64,000 nucleotides of DNA from Cellulophaga baltica (lineage in GTDB: Bacteria; Bacteroidota; Bacteroidia; Flavobacteriales; Flavobacteriaceae), in assembly GCF_900102165.1 (NCBI RefSeq), contig NZ_FNBD01000008.1, positions 186,001-250,000 of the forward strand, written 5' to 3'. How positions within the stretch are numbered: the first letter of the stretch is position 1; each line of letters opens with the position of its first letter. A model generated the notes under the pieces. It was given only the letters and a program-made list of their open reading frames with translations, did no database searches and was not told the DNA's origin. The position numbers and the translations under genes are program-made. Below, one piece after another: positions 9,004-17,755 of the stretch.

Positions 9004-9591
9004 ATGAAAACAAAAGCCATTACACTAGAAAACGATGTTGTAAAACTCACACCACTGAGCTTGGAAAATTTTGAATACCTCTGTCCAATTGCCGAACAGC
9101 CTAAATTAGTACAGTACTCGCCTTCTGCCATTGAAACTCCGGTAGATTTAGAAAACTATGTGAAGATTGCTTTAAAGCAACAGGAGGCAGAAACTAGTAT
9201 TCCGTTTATCATATATGATAAACGAATCAGCAGTTATGCTGGTAGCACCCGTTTTATGAACATCAATTGGAAAAATAAAATACTAGAGATTGGCGCTACT
9301 TGGATTGGCCGGGAATTTCATGGCTCAGGATTAAATACGCAAATGAAAGCCTTAATGCTCCAGTATGCATTCACAGAATTGCAGATGGAAAAAGTAGAAT
9401 TTAGAATAGATGAGCGCAATACCGCTTCCCGTAAAGCTGTGGAAAAACTAGGCTGCGTCCTAGAAGGAGTTTTACGTAAGAATGTGTATTTATTAGATGG
9501 GTTTAAACGAAATACGTGCTGTTACGGACTCTTGAAAGAAGAATGGATTGATGGTAATTTGAAAAATTCGACCTTAAAAAACAAGATTTAA
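9004..9591 (+). CDS. GNAT-family N-acetyltransferase (RimJ/RimL type)
   Basis: This is a 195-residue GNAT enzyme. GATWIGREFHGSGLNTQMK covers the acetyl-CoA-binding loop, and FRIDERNTASRKAVEKLG followed by EGVLRKNVYLLDGFKRN is the usual RimJ/RimL C-terminal half. Such enzymes acetylate protein N-termini, amino acids or small amines; the target cannot be told from sequence. It starts immediately after the stop of the hydrolase. Confidence 0.88.
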   Translation: MKTKAITLENDVVKLTPLSLENFEYLCPIAEQPKLVQYSPSAIETPVDLENYVKIALKQQEAETSIPFIIYDKRISSYAGSTRFMNINWKNKILEIGATWIGREFHGSGLNTQMKALMLQYAFTELQMEKVEFRIDERNTASRKAVEKLGCVLEGVLRKNVYLLDGFKRNTCCYGLLKEEWIDGNLKNSTLKNKI

Positions 9592-9635
9592 ATAACAAAG
9601 TTAAAGTGTCAAGTGCACGTATCAAATCTAAAAAA

Positions 9636-9698
9636 TGTCAGTTCGAGTGAGTTTCATATAGTGTAATGAAATAAAAATAGTATCGAAAACCAATGACA
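9636..9698. repeat. 63-base palindromic repeat element, complete copy
   Basis: The element begins TGTCAGTTCGAGTGA (9636-9650) and ends TATCGAAAAC...TGACA (9681-9698). The outer ends are inverted (TGTCA/TGACA) and an inner TTTCAT (9652-9657) pairs with ATGAAA (9666-9671), so the whole can fold into a long imperfect hairpin. Similar GTTCGAGTGA palindromes are, from memory, widely dispersed between genes in flavobacterial genomes. A second, truncated copy lies at 9745. Confidence 0.65.
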
Positions 9699-9744
9699 AG
9701 TAAAAAGTTCAAGCACAAGTGTCAAGATCAAAAAAAAATCACGC

Positions 9745-9759
9745 TGTCAGTTCGAGTGA
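9745..9759. repeat. Truncated second copy of the palindromic repeat
   Basis: TGTCAGTTCGAGTGA recurs exactly (15/15 identical to 9636-9650), but the right half of the element is absent. It lies just before the 3' end of the minus-strand gene that stops at 9783. Confidence 0.6.
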
Positions 9760-9782
9760 TCAAACAAACCTCATTAGAACCC

Positions 9783-10157
9783 TTATAATTTCAATTTTGA
9801 GACTTCATCAACAGATAGCTTTCTTCCTTCTTCAAAACCTAAATAATCATCATCACCAAATTTCTCTGACCAAAAGCCATCTAGAACATTGTCATTTATC
9901 ATCTTGTACACCACAACACCCTTAAAAGTTTTAGGTCTGTTTTTTAATTCTCCACGATAAGAAAAGTTAATGACTAAAACGTCGTCCTTGAAGAACCCTT
10001 TTCCCGTTTGCGTTTGTTCACCTCCAATCGTCCAAATAGCATCCACACGATTTTTACTAGTCACAATTAATCGTAAATAACCAGTATAACCAGATTGGTC
10101 TCTGTCCTGATTAAAACCTATAATTTGATATACACCTTCTAATGTTTTGATGGCCAT
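9783..10157 (-). CDS. Hypothetical protein, possible small beta-barrel
   Basis: From the preferred start at 10157 (MAIKTLEGVY) this is a 124-residue soluble protein; an in-frame ATG at 10181 would add eight residues. I do not recognise the family. Alternating hydrophobic strands (GVYQIIGFNQ, GYTGYLRLIVTS, VDAIWTIGG, VLVINFSYRG, FKGVVVYKMI, LDGFWSEK) suggest a small beta-sandwich or lipocalin-like barrel, perhaps binding a small ligand. It is followed on the same strand, after the truncated repeat, by nothing. The membrane protein gene upstream ends 40 bases earlier. Confidence 0.7.
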   Translation of the reverse strand: MAIKTLEGVYQIIGFNQDRDQSGYTGYLRLIVTSKNRVDAIWTIGGEQTQTGKGFFKDDVLVINFSYRGELKNRPKTFKGVVVYKMINDNVLDGFWSEKFGDDDYLGFEEGRKLSVDEVSKLKL

Positions 10158-10221
10158 AAAATAATTAATTAAAAATAACACCTGTTAGCACAAAGTACTG
10201 AAATAATAAGTTCTGTTTCAA

Positions 10222-11019
10222 TTATAAAATACCAGCCTTTCGTAAAAACTTACTACTTCTAGCATTTAATTTATGGGTTGGCTGTTCTATATAAGAATTA
10301 GGATACTTCTTCTTATCCTTTGCTAACCAAATTTCTATTTCTTTCGCTGTCATAAAATAATCGAAATACTGCTCTGGTTGTGCCACTACAAAAATCATCA
10401 AAGGATAATAGTTATAATCTGTACTATAGATTTGTTTTCCGCTTTCCTCAGTGTTATCGTTAACAAGCCAAGTACCATCAAATCCTTCTACTATTTCATC
10501 ATCAAGATTATGTTCATAATAAATTTTTAATCCCTCTCGATTGTAATTCATCTGTTTAATTCCGAGAAGCGGAACTGAATTGTCATGAAACTTAAAAGAA
10601 GTTCTTGCAATACCAGAAGTATCAACTTTTATCAATCTAGAACCACATAAACCAAAAAATGAACTGGTCCAGATTTCATCTTGACTATTAACTACATTGT
10701 ATTTTACAGCAACAATACCTTCGTAATTATTAGGCAAAATAACAGTCTGCCTATAAGGCCTCCAAACATACCAAGAAATTAATGCGACATATATGAAGGG
10801 TAGCGCTATGAGTAAAACATCTAATAATTGTAGTGCTCTCTTATTCCAAGAGAAAGCGAAGGATGCTTCTTTAAAGAAATATTTTAACACTAAAAAAATT
10901 GACAAAAGCAATACGCCTAAAATACTAATTGGCCATAAATTGCTAAAAACATAACTGACTGCCAATAAAATACCGAAGATCAGGTAGTAAATTCCAGTAT
11001 TCCGTAATCGTTTCATCAA
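10222..11019 (-). CDS. Hypothetical membrane protein
   Basis: The 265 residues begin with three hydrophobic segments (about 10-27, 29-47 and 65-85). A mostly beta, soluble part of about 180 residues follows, probably periplasmic, containing VILPNNYEGIVAVKYN and LIKVDTSGIARTSFKF. No enzyme motif is visible and I do not assign a family. It lies between two other unassigned minus-strand genes (gaps of 40 and 63 bases), so they may share a transcript. Confidence 0.75.
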   Translation of the reverse strand: MMKRLRNTGIYYLIFGILLAVSYVFSNLWPISILGVLLLSIFLVLKYFFKEASFAFSWNKRALQLLDVLLIALPFIYVALISWYVWRPYRQTVILPNNYEGIVAVKYNVVNSQDEIWTSSFFGLCGSRLIKVDTSGIARTSFKFHDNSVPLLGIKQMNYNREGLKIYYEHNLDDEIVEGFDGTWLVNDNTEESGKQIYSTDYNYYPLMIFVVAQPEQYFDYFMTAKEIEIWLAKDKKKYPNSYIEQPTHKLNARSSKFLRKAGIL

Positions 11020-11082
11020 GCTAAATTAAATACTATTGCTAATTTTTTTTACAGAATAAATGAAATTAATAAAAAAAGTATC

Positions 11083-12024
11083 TTAGTCCTCAGCCGTGGT
11101 AGGCTCATAGTATTTTATCTTACGGCTGATAAATGTGTTATCAGGGGTTATAATCTGTTTGATCCAATTCCCCTTTTCTCCGTTATCATACTGATAAATA
11201 TATTCTTTTGCACGTATTAACTTACCCTGCTGTGTTTTTACTCCCGTACGCATCCCTAAGGCATTATAGCTGTAGGTCTTCAATTCTTTAGAATAGAATG
11301 CATTTGTTTTGGTATCAAAATCAAAAAAGTTTTCAGAAACTAACTTATCGTTTTCATTAAAAATTTGCTCTAACGCTTTTGACGGCTTCCCCTCTACAAA
11401 TTCTTTGGTCAGCTCAATACGCTGTATTCCTTTTGTTTTTGTTTTACGTTCAGATGTACGCACCGTTTTCTGTACCTCTTCATTTATAGTATACGTCGTG
11501 GTAGTCTCTCCTTTATCCGTAGCATAGGTAACTAGCGTACTTTCAATACCGTTATCATTATTTCTTTTAATTTCAATAAGCTTATTTTCTGCATCATAGA
11601 AATACTCATATTGATCTAAGAATTCTTTCGTATACGAAATTATCTTTTCGGTTATTTTTTTTCCGGAAGGTATGGTATCCGTGCTATAGAAGTTGGCTAT
11701 AGATGTCGTTTTATCAAAAACGCCATCGCGGTAGTTCTCAACACGTTTTTCACTGATGGCCTCATTTACAAATCTATAATATGTAATGTCATAATCAGCT
11801 TCATTATAGCGTGTGGTAAGTTTTGTAAGTACGCCCTTTTCATTAAAGTTAAATTCTTCCTTCCCATAATCGGTGATCACTAGGCATGTCTTAACTTTTC
11901 CTACTAAATCGAAATCTACAAGTGTAAAAATTTTAGCCTTTTGTGCCTTCGCTGTAAAAGCGACACACATTAAAGTTGGTACTAGAAAAGTTCTTACAAG
12001 GGTTGAAGGGTAGTTTTTCATCAT
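11083..12024 (-). CDS. Hypothetical secreted protein with YD/RHS-like repeats
   Basis: This 313-residue protein has a signal peptide ending near AFTAKAQ (residue 28). The mature part repeats short strands such as DYGKEEFNFNEKG, YEYFYDAENKL and LKTYSYNALGMR, the pattern of YD/RHS-like repeats that build beta surfaces. No enzymatic motif is seen. In flavobacteria such proteins are normally annotated as hypothetical and are likely periplasmic or surface-exposed. The 215-base gap before dnaK holds the dnaK terminator and the presumed promoter of this gene. Confidence 0.75.
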   Translation of the reverse strand: MMKNYPSTLVRTFLVPTLMCVAFTAKAQKAKIFTLVDFDLVGKVKTCLVITDYGKEEFNFNEKGVLTKLTTRYNEADYDITYYRFVNEAISEKRVENYRDGVFDKTTSIANFYSTDTIPSGKKITEKIISYTKEFLDQYEYFYDAENKLIEIKRNNDNGIESTLVTYATDKGETTTTYTINEEVQKTVRTSERKTKTKGIQRIELTKEFVEGKPSKALEQIFNENDKLVSENFFDFDTKTNAFYSKELKTYSYNALGMRTGVKTQQGKLIRAKEYIYQYDNGEKGNWIKQIITPDNTFISRKIKYYEPTTAED

Positions 12025-12153
12025 AGTACAAATTTAGTAGTTATTCTATGAAAACTATTTAGCGAATAGTAATTAATTGTGATAATTCTAAAACTAGCAC
12101 TTATATAAACAAAAATTACCTTAGATATGGTGATTTCAATTCTAGTACAAAAT

Positions 12154-12186
12154 AAAAAACTCCGACTGTACTAGTCGGAGTTTTTT
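12154..12186. terminator. Rho-independent terminator of dnaK
   Basis: A perfect 14-base stem, AAAAAACTCCGACT (12154-12167) and AGTCGGAGTTTTTT (12173-12186), encloses a five-base loop. A and T runs make it usable in both directions. It lies 54 bases past the dnaK stop. Confidence 0.9.
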
Positions 12187-12239
12187 GTTATTATGTATTC
12201 TTAAAAGATCCCTACTTGCGTTGGGAAAAGCTTTTGGGC

Positions 12240-14144
12240 TTATTTAACTTCTTCGAAATCTACGTCTTCAACGTTATCACCTTCAGCTGTATCTGCACCT
12301 GCAGCAGCATCTGGTCCTGGAGCAGCTCCACCTTGTGCTTCAGCTTGCGCTTTGTACATTTCTTCAGAGGCAACTTTCCAAGCTTCATTAATTTTATCTA
12401 AAGCTGGAGTAATTACAGCGATGTCTTTAGACTCGTATGCTGCTTTTAACTCTGTTAAAGCATCTTCGATTGGTTTTTTCTTATCATCAGATAATTTTTC
12501 ACCAAATTCAGTTAATTGCTTTTCTGTTTGGAAGATCATTCCATCAGCTTCATTTAACTTATCTGCAGTTTCTTTCGCTTTTTTATCAGACTCCGCATTA
12601 GCTTCTGCTTCTGCTTTCATTTTCTTGATTTCTTCTTCTGTTAAACCTGAAGAAGCTTCAATTCTAATATCCTGAGTTTTATTAGTCGCTTTATCTGTTG
12701 CAGATACTTTAATAATTCCGTTTGCATCAATATCAAAAGTTACTTCAATTTGAGGAGTACCTCTTTGTGCTGGTGGAATACCATCTAAATGGAAACGTCC
12801 GATGTTTTTGTTATCTGCCGCCATTGGTCTTTCACCTTGTAAAACGTGAATTTCCACTGAAGGCTGATTATCTGCTGCTGTAGAGAATACTTGAGATTTC
12901 TTTGTAGGAATCGTGGTATTCGCTTCAATCAACTTAGTCATTACACCACCCATAGTTTCAATACCTAAAGATAATGGCGTAACATCTAATAATAATACAT
13001 CTTTAACATCACCCGTTAATACACCACCTTGAATTGCAGCACCTACCGCTACAACTTCATCAGGGTTAACACCTTTTGATGGTTTTTTTCCGAAGAATTT
13101 CTCAACAGCCTCAACAACTGCAGGGATTCTTGTAGAACCACCTACTAAGATAATTTCATCAATATCACTCTTAGATAAACCTGCATTTTTCAATGCTGTA
13201 GCACAAGGCTCAATAGTTCTTTTTACTAAGTCATCAATCAATTGATTAAATTTAGCTAAAGTCAACGTACGTACTAAGTGCTTTGGTCCACTTGCAGTAG
13301 CCGTAACATATGGTAAGTTAATTTCTGTTGAAGCAGAAGATGATAATTCGATTTTGGCTTTTTCAGCAGCCTCACGTAAACGTTGTAATGCCATAGCATC
13401 ATCACGTAAATCAATACTTTCTTCTCCTTTAAATTCATCAGCTAACCAATCGATAATTTTTTGATCAACATCATCACCACCTAAGTGTGTATCACCATCT
13501 GTAGCTAATACTTCAAAAACGCCATCTCCTAATTCAAGGATAGAAACATCATGTGTACCTCCACCAAAATCAAAAACAACAATTTTTTGATCGGTATCTT
13601 TCTTATCCATACCATATGCTAAAGAAGCAGCCGTTGGTTCGTTGATGATACGCTCTACAGTTAAACCAGCAATCTCACCAGCTTCTTTTGTTGCTTGTCT
13701 TTGTGCATCGTTAAAATAAGCAGGAACTGTAATTACTGCTCTTGATACAGACTGACCTAAATAGTCTTCTGCTGTTTTCTTCATTTTCTGAAGAATCATT
13801 GCAGATAATTCTTGTGGTGTGTATAAACGACCATCAATATCTACTCTTGGAGTATCATTATCTCCTTTTACTACCTTATAAGGTACTCTTTTAGCTTCTG
13901 CGCTAGATTCTGAGAATTTGTTCCCCATAAAACGCTTTATAGAATAAATCGTTTTTGTTGGGTTTGTAACTGCTTGTCTCTTTGCAGGATCTCCTACTTT
14001 AATCTCTCCACCTTCTACAAATGCGATAACTGATGGTGTAGTTCTTTTTCCTTCTGCATTCGGGATTACTACAGCTTCATTACCTTCCATTACAGAAACG
14101 CAAGAGTTTGTAGTTCCTAAATCAATTCCTATAATTTTACTCAT
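12240..14144 (-). CDS. dnaK: Molecular chaperone DnaK (Hsp70)
   Basis: This 634-residue Hsp70 is full length. The ATPase domain (1-385) has [44 protein letters not shown] and [11 protein letters not shown]. The linker is [13 protein letters not shown], followed by the beta substrate domain with [14 protein letters not shown] and a helical lid ending in a low-complexity Ala/Gly tail and EEVK. It refolds proteins with DnaJ and GrpE, which are not next to it here. It is monocistronic: its own terminator lies downstream and a 180-base upstream gap carries a sigma-54-like promoter (14193-14209). Confidence 0.98.
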   Translation of the reverse strand: MSKIIGIDLGTTNSCVSVMEGNEAVVIPNAEGKRTTPSVIAFVEGGEIKVGDPAKRQAVTNPTKTIYSIKRFMGNKFSESSAEAKRVPYKVVKGDNDTPRVDIDGRLYTPQELSAMILQKMKKTAEDYLGQSVSRAVITVPAYFNDAQRQATKEAGEIAGLTVERIINEPTAASLAYGMDKKDTDQKIVVFDFGGGTHDVSILELGDGVFEVLATDGDTHLGGDDVDQKIIDWLADEFKGEESIDLRDDAMALQRLREAAEKAKIELSSSASTEINLPYVTATASGPKHLVRTLTLAKFNQLIDDLVKRTIEPCATALKNAGLSKSDIDEIILVGGSTRIPAVVEAVEKFFGKKPSKGVNPDEVVAVGAAIQGGVLTGDVKDVLLLDVTPLSLGIETMGGVMTKLIEANTTIPTKKSQVFSTAADNQPSVEIHVLQGERPMAADNKNIGRFHLDGIPPAQRGTPQIEVTFDIDANGIIKVSATDKATNKTQDIRIEASSGLTEEEIKKMKAEAEANAESDKKAKETADKLNEADGMIFQTEKQLTEFGEKLSDDKKKPIEDALTELKAAYESKDIAVITPALDKINEAWKVASEEMYKAQAEAQGGAAPGPDAAAGADTAEGDNVEDVDFEEVK

Positions 14145-14192
14145 CTCTTATTTAGTTTAATTATTAGTGCTTTTTATATTCTCTTACTATTT

Positions 14193-14209
14193 GGCAAACA
14201 ATATGCCAA
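14193..14209 (-). promoter_or_regulatory. Putative sigma-54 (-24/-12) promoter of dnaK
   Basis: On the minus strand TTGGCATATTGTTTGCC fits the RpoN pattern YTGGCACG-N4-TTGCW, with GG and GC exactly 12 bases apart. The predicted transcript start near 14182 leaves a leader of about 38 bases before the dnaK ATG. The same bases also form an inverted repeat (TTGGCA/TGCCAA), so an operator is an alternative reading. No TAnnTTTG box is seen between here and the start codon. Confidence 0.5.
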
Positions 14210-14220
14210 GAGAACAAAAC

Positions 14221-14285
14221 TGACAGGATGTCATTTTTATAAACTAATCAAGATAAATAGTAGTCCTTATTTGCCATAGCTGACA
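14221..14285 (-). promoter_or_regulatory. TGACA/TGTCA sites upstream of dnaK
   Basis: A perfect inverted repeat TGACA-GGA-TGTCA occupies 14221-14233, eleven bases upstream of the -24 box. A third half site, TGACA, lies at 14281-14285 next to TGCCA (14272-14276). This arrangement could bind a heat-shock regulator or a sigma-54 activator. The assignment is by pattern only. Confidence 0.35.
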
Positions 14286-14324
14286 TAAAAAAGACTAGAA
14301 TACAAAATTGTTACTGCAACTATT

Positions 14325-15590
14325 TCAGCCTTTTATCCGCAACATCTCATTCCACTGAGTGGTATACCTTGGGCTACGTTCTTCTTTTATCAATTCCCAC
14401 TCTTTAATCCGAGTACCGACTAAGGCGGAAGAAACCTTAGATTTCCCAAATTTGAGATTTAAACGGTCTACGACTTGTGCCAACTTGTTATTTGATGTAG
14501 AAGGAAGCTCAAACAAATTGCCTTGGACATAGTGTTCTGGAATAATCCCTAATAAATTAACTCCAACTTTTTTATAACGGTAGCCCGCCTTATATATAAG
14601 GTGTAAGGCCTTTTTAGCTTCTTTGATTAATACAAAGGTATCATTGGTAGGTAATGCTAGTTTTACCGTTATACTATTAGCATACTGCTGGTCCCTATCA
14701 CTATGGTAATTGGTTGTAATATATACCTGTAACGCACTTGCACAAGAGCCCTGTGCACGCAAAACTTCTGTTACCTCTCCTACATAATAAGAACAAGCCT
14801 CTTCTATAATATCTAGGTTCGCCAATTTTTTACCAAAAGATTTTGCGGTACCAATGGCTTTTTTCTTTTTAAAATCCGTCGTAAAATCCATTGCTACTTC
14901 TCCATTTAATTCACGCCATGTGCGTTCTCCTACCACCGTCATTTCTTTACGCACCCATGCCAAAGGCGGCTTAGAAAAATCATAAGCGCTAGCCACGCCA
15001 ATATTCATAACACGCTCCCTATGTTTTTTTCCAATACCCCAAACATCTTTAACAGCACACCACTTTAATGCCTCTATCCGATCTGCTTCAGAACGAATAA
15101 CACATACATAATTATTTTCTGGTCTTTTTTTAGCCATCTTATTTGCCAGTTTTGAGAGTACCTTTGTTGGCGCAATACCCACTCCAACAGGCAAACCTGT
15201 ATATCTTAGAATAGTATCTTTAATTTGATGTGCATAGGATTCTAAAGTCTCTTCTGGTATATCACTCAAATCTAAAAAAGACTCATCGATACTATACACC
15301 TCTACACGATCAGAAAAAGTCTTTAGAATATTAATCACCCGTTGCGACATTTCACCATACAAGGTATAGTTAGAAGAAAAGAAAACAACCTTGTGTTCTA
15401 GCAATTGCTTCTTAATTTTAAAAACAGGCTCAAACATCGGGATATTCGTCAAAGCCTTAGCTTCTTTATTTGCAGCAATGATACAACCATCATTATTACT
15501 TAAAACAACCACTGGCCTCCCCACAAGATATGGTCTAAAAACCAATTCACAAGAGGCATAAAAACTATTACAATCTACCAATGCAATCAT
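14325..15590 (-). CDS. umuC: Y-family DNA polymerase, UmuC subunit of Pol V type
   Basis: UmuC performs error-prone translesion DNA synthesis. The 421 residues match the family. Catalytic acidic residues are present in the N-terminal [11 protein letters not shown] and in [11 protein letters not shown] (palm). Then come the thumb ([32 protein letters not shown]) and the little-finger domain, with [11 protein letters not shown] and a C-terminal UmuC-type extension. The start overlaps the umuD stop by four bases (15587-15590), so translation is coupled. It should be active, in contrast to its UmuD partner, whose catalytic dyad is lost. Confidence 0.96.
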   Translation of the reverse strand: MIALVDCNSFYASCELVFRPYLVGRPVVVLSNNDGCIIAANKEAKALTNIPMFEPVFKIKKQLLEHKVVFFSSNYTLYGEMSQRVINILKTFSDRVEVYSIDESFLDLSDIPEETLESYAHQIKDTILRYTGLPVGVGIAPTKVLSKLANKMAKKRPENNYVCVIRSEADRIEALKWCAVKDVWGIGKKHRERVMNIGVASAYDFSKPPLAWVRKEMTVVGERTWRELNGEVAMDFTTDFKKKKAIGTAKSFGKKLANLDIIEEACSYYVGEVTEVLRAQGSCASALQVYITTNYHSDRDQQYANSITVKLALPTNDTFVLIKEAKKALHLIYKAGYRYKKVGVNLLGIIPEHYVQGNLFELPSTSNNKLAQVVDRLNLKFGKSKVSSALVGTRIKEWELIKEERSPRYTTQWNEMLRIKG

Positions 15591-15955
15591 TTACAAGAAT
15601 GTATGATATAGGTTATGACACCCCATAAGGTAAATGTGGTAGATTTTTCTTTTGGTGGAATACGAATGACCTTAAACTCCCCTTCTACAACTACCATCGC
15701 CAAATTATTTTCTTTAGGATATAAAGAGCGGTCTATAATTAAAACATCATTCTTATAGATAAGAAAATCTGCCAGTTCATCACTATCTATACGTACAAAA
15801 AAAGTAGCATCACGATTGGTGATTAGCTCCTGATCAAGATGAATAGAAGGTTCTAAATAATGCGTAGCGGGACTCGGAAACCCGGTCTGTTTTGAGACTT
15901 CTGGTGCATGCCGCTGTTCTACTTTTTTAATTTTTCCGTGAGAAAACAATTCCAT
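15587..15955 (-). CDS. umuD: UmuD-like S24 peptidase homologue lacking the catalytic dyad
   Basis: The 122 residues align without gaps to E. coli UmuD from the cleavage site onwards: T24-G25 followed by FPSPA matches C24-G25 FPSPA. At the catalytic positions, however, Ser60 is Glu (IDSDEL where UmuD has SGDSM) and Lys97 is Ile (GEFKVI where UmuD has GEFTVK). The fold-forming strands ([32 protein letters not shown]) are intact. UmuD normally self-cleaves on a RecA filament to activate Pol V; this one cannot do so by the known chemistry. It may act permanently as a UmuC partner, or be activated some other way. The frame is otherwise clean, so this is not a pseudogene. Confidence 0.88.
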   Translation of the reverse strand: MELFSHGKIKKVEQRHAPEVSKQTGFPSPATHYLEPSIHLDQELITNRDATFFVRIDSDELADFLIYKNDVLIIDRSLYPKENNLAMVVVEGEFKVIRIPPKEKSTTFTLWGVITYIIHSCK

Positions 15956-15959
15956 GAAA

Positions 15960-15998
15960 CAAAAATATGGATATATTCCTAATTAATGGATAATATCC
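15960..15998 (-). promoter_or_regulatory. umuDC promoter region with two palindromic boxes
   Basis: TATTTTTG (15967-15960, minus strand) fits the Bacteroidota -7 box TAnnTTTG and ends four bases before the umuD ATG. Behind it lie two related 11-base near-palindromes, GGATATATTCC (15969-15979) and GGATAATATCC (15988-15998), each preceded by AT, with starts 19 bases apart. They occupy the -10 to -45 region, where a repressor would block transcription. The binding protein is unknown. Confidence 0.5.
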
Positions 15999-16075
15999 TT
16001 AAATAAATAAATTTAGAAATTGTGAAATTAGTCAGTACATTTACCCTTGAAAGTTGTATTTATAACAAATTATTT

Positions 16076-17500
16076 ATGGAGTCAATCAGTACTTTTGATA
16101 TGCTTAAAATTGGGGTGGGACCCTCAAGTTCACATACCCTAGGACCTTGGCGTGCTGCTGAAAAATGGATTAAAGAATTACATGCCAATGAAAACTTCAT
16201 AGATGTTGTTGAAATCAATGTATCTATTTACGGTTCATTATCACTCACAGGTAAAGGGCATGCTACCGATTATGCCGTGATGTTAGGCCTGTCTGGTCAG
16301 GACCCTGAATATATTCCTATAGAACACATTTCTAGCATAGTAAAACGGATTAAAGAAGAACAAAAAATAGAATTTGACGGGAAACTAACCCTTAGCTTTA
16401 ACCCTGATAAAAATATTATATTCAAAAAAGAATTCCTTCCTTTTCATGCCAATGGGATGACATTCGAGGCCCTCTTGAACACAGGAAAAAAAATTAAAAA
16501 TACATATTACTCTATTGGCGGCGGATTTGTAGTAAAAGAAGAACGGAAAAGAGCAAAAAAGAATTTAGAAATTTTTAAAGCTTTTCCCTTTCCAGTAACC
16601 AATGGCGTAGAATTGTTAGCTTTCTGCGCTAAAGAGCAAAAAACAGTATCAGAAATAGTTTTAGAGAATGAACGCTCCTTGCGTACAGACGCTGAGATAG
16701 ACCATGAATTACATCGCATCTGGGATACCATGCTTGAATGTATGTATACCGGTTGCCACACAGAAGGTTCTTTACCGGGCGGATTAAATGTCCGCAGACG
16801 TGCTTTTGACATGCATTTAAAATTAAAAGATAGCGAGCCCTATACTACCCCACAGGAATGGCTTTCTGCTATACGAAAAACCGAAGTTAAATTCAGACAA
16901 ATTTTACAATGGGTAAGTTGTTTTGCTTTAGCCGTTAATGAAGTTAATGCTTCATTAGGACGAGTTGTTACAGCCCCCACCAATGGTAGCGCAGGAGTAA
17001 TTCCTGCCGTTTTGATGTATTATTTGGTTATTGAAGATCATACCGCAGGTTTTGAAGATATCAAAAAATTCTTGTTGGTTTCTGGTGAAATAGGAAGCAT
17101 TTTTAAAAAGGGCGCTACTATTTCTGCCGCTATGGGCGGGTGCCAAGCAGAAATTGGCGTATCTTCTGCCATGGCAGCAGGTGCATTAACAGAACTATTA
17201 GGCGGTACTCCAGAGCAAGTATTAATGGCCGCAGAAATTGCTATGGAACACCACTTAGGATTAACCTGTGATCCTATTGGTGGCTTGGTACAAATACCCT
17301 GCATTGAACGTAATTCTATGGGCGCCATTAAAGCCATTAATGCGGCAGAATTAGCCCTAGGTTCAGACCCTAAAGATGCTAAAGTACCGTTAGATAAAGT
17401 GGTACAAACGATGTGGGAAACAGCAAAAGATATGAACTCTAAATACAAAGAAACCTCTGAAGGAGGTTTGGCTGTAGGGGTGTTCTTGAGTGATTGTTAA
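16076..17500 (+). CDS. sdaA: L-serine ammonia-lyase (serine dehydratase), iron-sulfur type
   Basis: This enzyme deaminates L-serine to pyruvate and ammonia using a [4Fe-4S] cluster. From the ATG at 16076 the 474 residues begin ESISTFDMLKIGVGPSSSHT, the classic N-terminus. An upstream in-frame GTG at 16022 would add 18 residues not seen in the family. The beta domain is N-terminal. The alpha domain holds GCHTEGSLPGGLNVRRRA, APTNGSAGVIPAVL, MGGCQAEIGVSSAMAAGAL and GLTCDPIGGLVQIPCIERN with the cluster Cys residues. The gene is divergent from umuDC and followed by a tiny lysine-rich gene. Confidence 0.96.
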   Translation: MESISTFDMLKIGVGPSSSHTLGPWRAAEKWIKELHANENFIDVVEINVSIYGSLSLTGKGHATDYAVMLGLSGQDPEYIPIEHISSIVKRIKEEQKIEFDGKLTLSFNPDKNIIFKKEFLPFHANGMTFEALLNTGKKIKNTYYSIGGGFVVKEERKRAKKNLEIFKAFPFPVTNGVELLAFCAKEQKTVSEIVLENERSLRTDAEIDHELHRIWDTMLECMYTGCHTEGSLPGGLNVRRRAFDMHLKLKDSEPYTTPQEWLSAIRKTEVKFRQILQWVSCFALAVNEVNASLGRVVTAPTNGSAGVIPAVLMYYLVIEDHTAGFEDIKKFLLVSGEIGSIFKKGATISAAMGGCQAEIGVSSAMAAGALTELLGGTPEQVLMAAEIAMEHHLGLTCDPIGGLVQIPCIERNSMGAIKAINAAELALGSDPKDAKVPLDKVVQTMWETAKDMNSKYKETSEGGLAVGVFLSDC

Positions 17501-17527
17501 CTAAATTAATTTCTAAAAAAAAGAACC

Positions 17528-17623
17528 ATGGCAAAAAGTAAAGACGCAAAAAAGAATGTAAAAAAAGAACCTCTAAAAACAGCTAAAGAAAAGAAAGAGG
17601 AGAAAAGAGCCAAAAAAAAATAA
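17528..17623 (+). CDS. 31-residue lysine-rich basic protein
   Basis: ATG at 17528 opens a 31-codon frame ending TAA at 17623, followed by a terminator at 17636. The protein starts MAKSKDAKKN and ends EEKRAKKK; about half of its residues are Lys or Arg and it has no hydrophobic core. I recall similar very short Lys-rich proteins in many flavobacterial genomes, with no known function. Nucleic-acid or ribosome binding would fit the composition but is speculation. The AAGAACC just before the start is A-rich, as usual in this phylum. Confidence 0.6.
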   Translation: MAKSKDAKKNVKKEPLKTAKEKKEEKRAKKK

Positions 17624-17635
17624 CCTTATGCTAAT

Positions 17636-17668
17636 ATCTCTGAGAGGATCATCTTCCAGAGATTTTTT
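17636..17668 (+). terminator. Rho-independent terminator
   Basis: ATCTCTG (17636-17642) pairs with CAGAGAT (17657-17663). The loop can extend the stem through GAGG/CTTC, and TTTTTTCTTTT follows. It closes the sdaA/lysine-rich transcript. Confidence 0.75.
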
Positions 17669-17755
17669 CTTTTCTATTAAGTTTATTCCTATATAAATAG
17701 TTTTAATTTTATTTTCGACGATTTTCTTGTTTCTTCGTAAGAAAATTCCAGAATC

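Noticed and set aside
9641-9650. GTTCGAGTGA resembles a tRNA T-loop, and it occurs twice (also 9750-9759).
   Set aside because: No acceptor stem, anticodon arm or CCA-side pairing can be built around either copy; the sequence is part of a palindromic repeat.
12352-12675. 107-codon open frame opposite dnaK, and a 136-codon frame opposite sdaA (17038-17448).
   Set aside because: Both are antisense to strongly conserved genes and have composition dictated by them; no start signals or family resemblance.
16022-16075. GTG start adding 18 residues to serine dehydratase.
   Set aside because: The family N-terminus begins at the ATG at 16076, and the extension has no counterpart.
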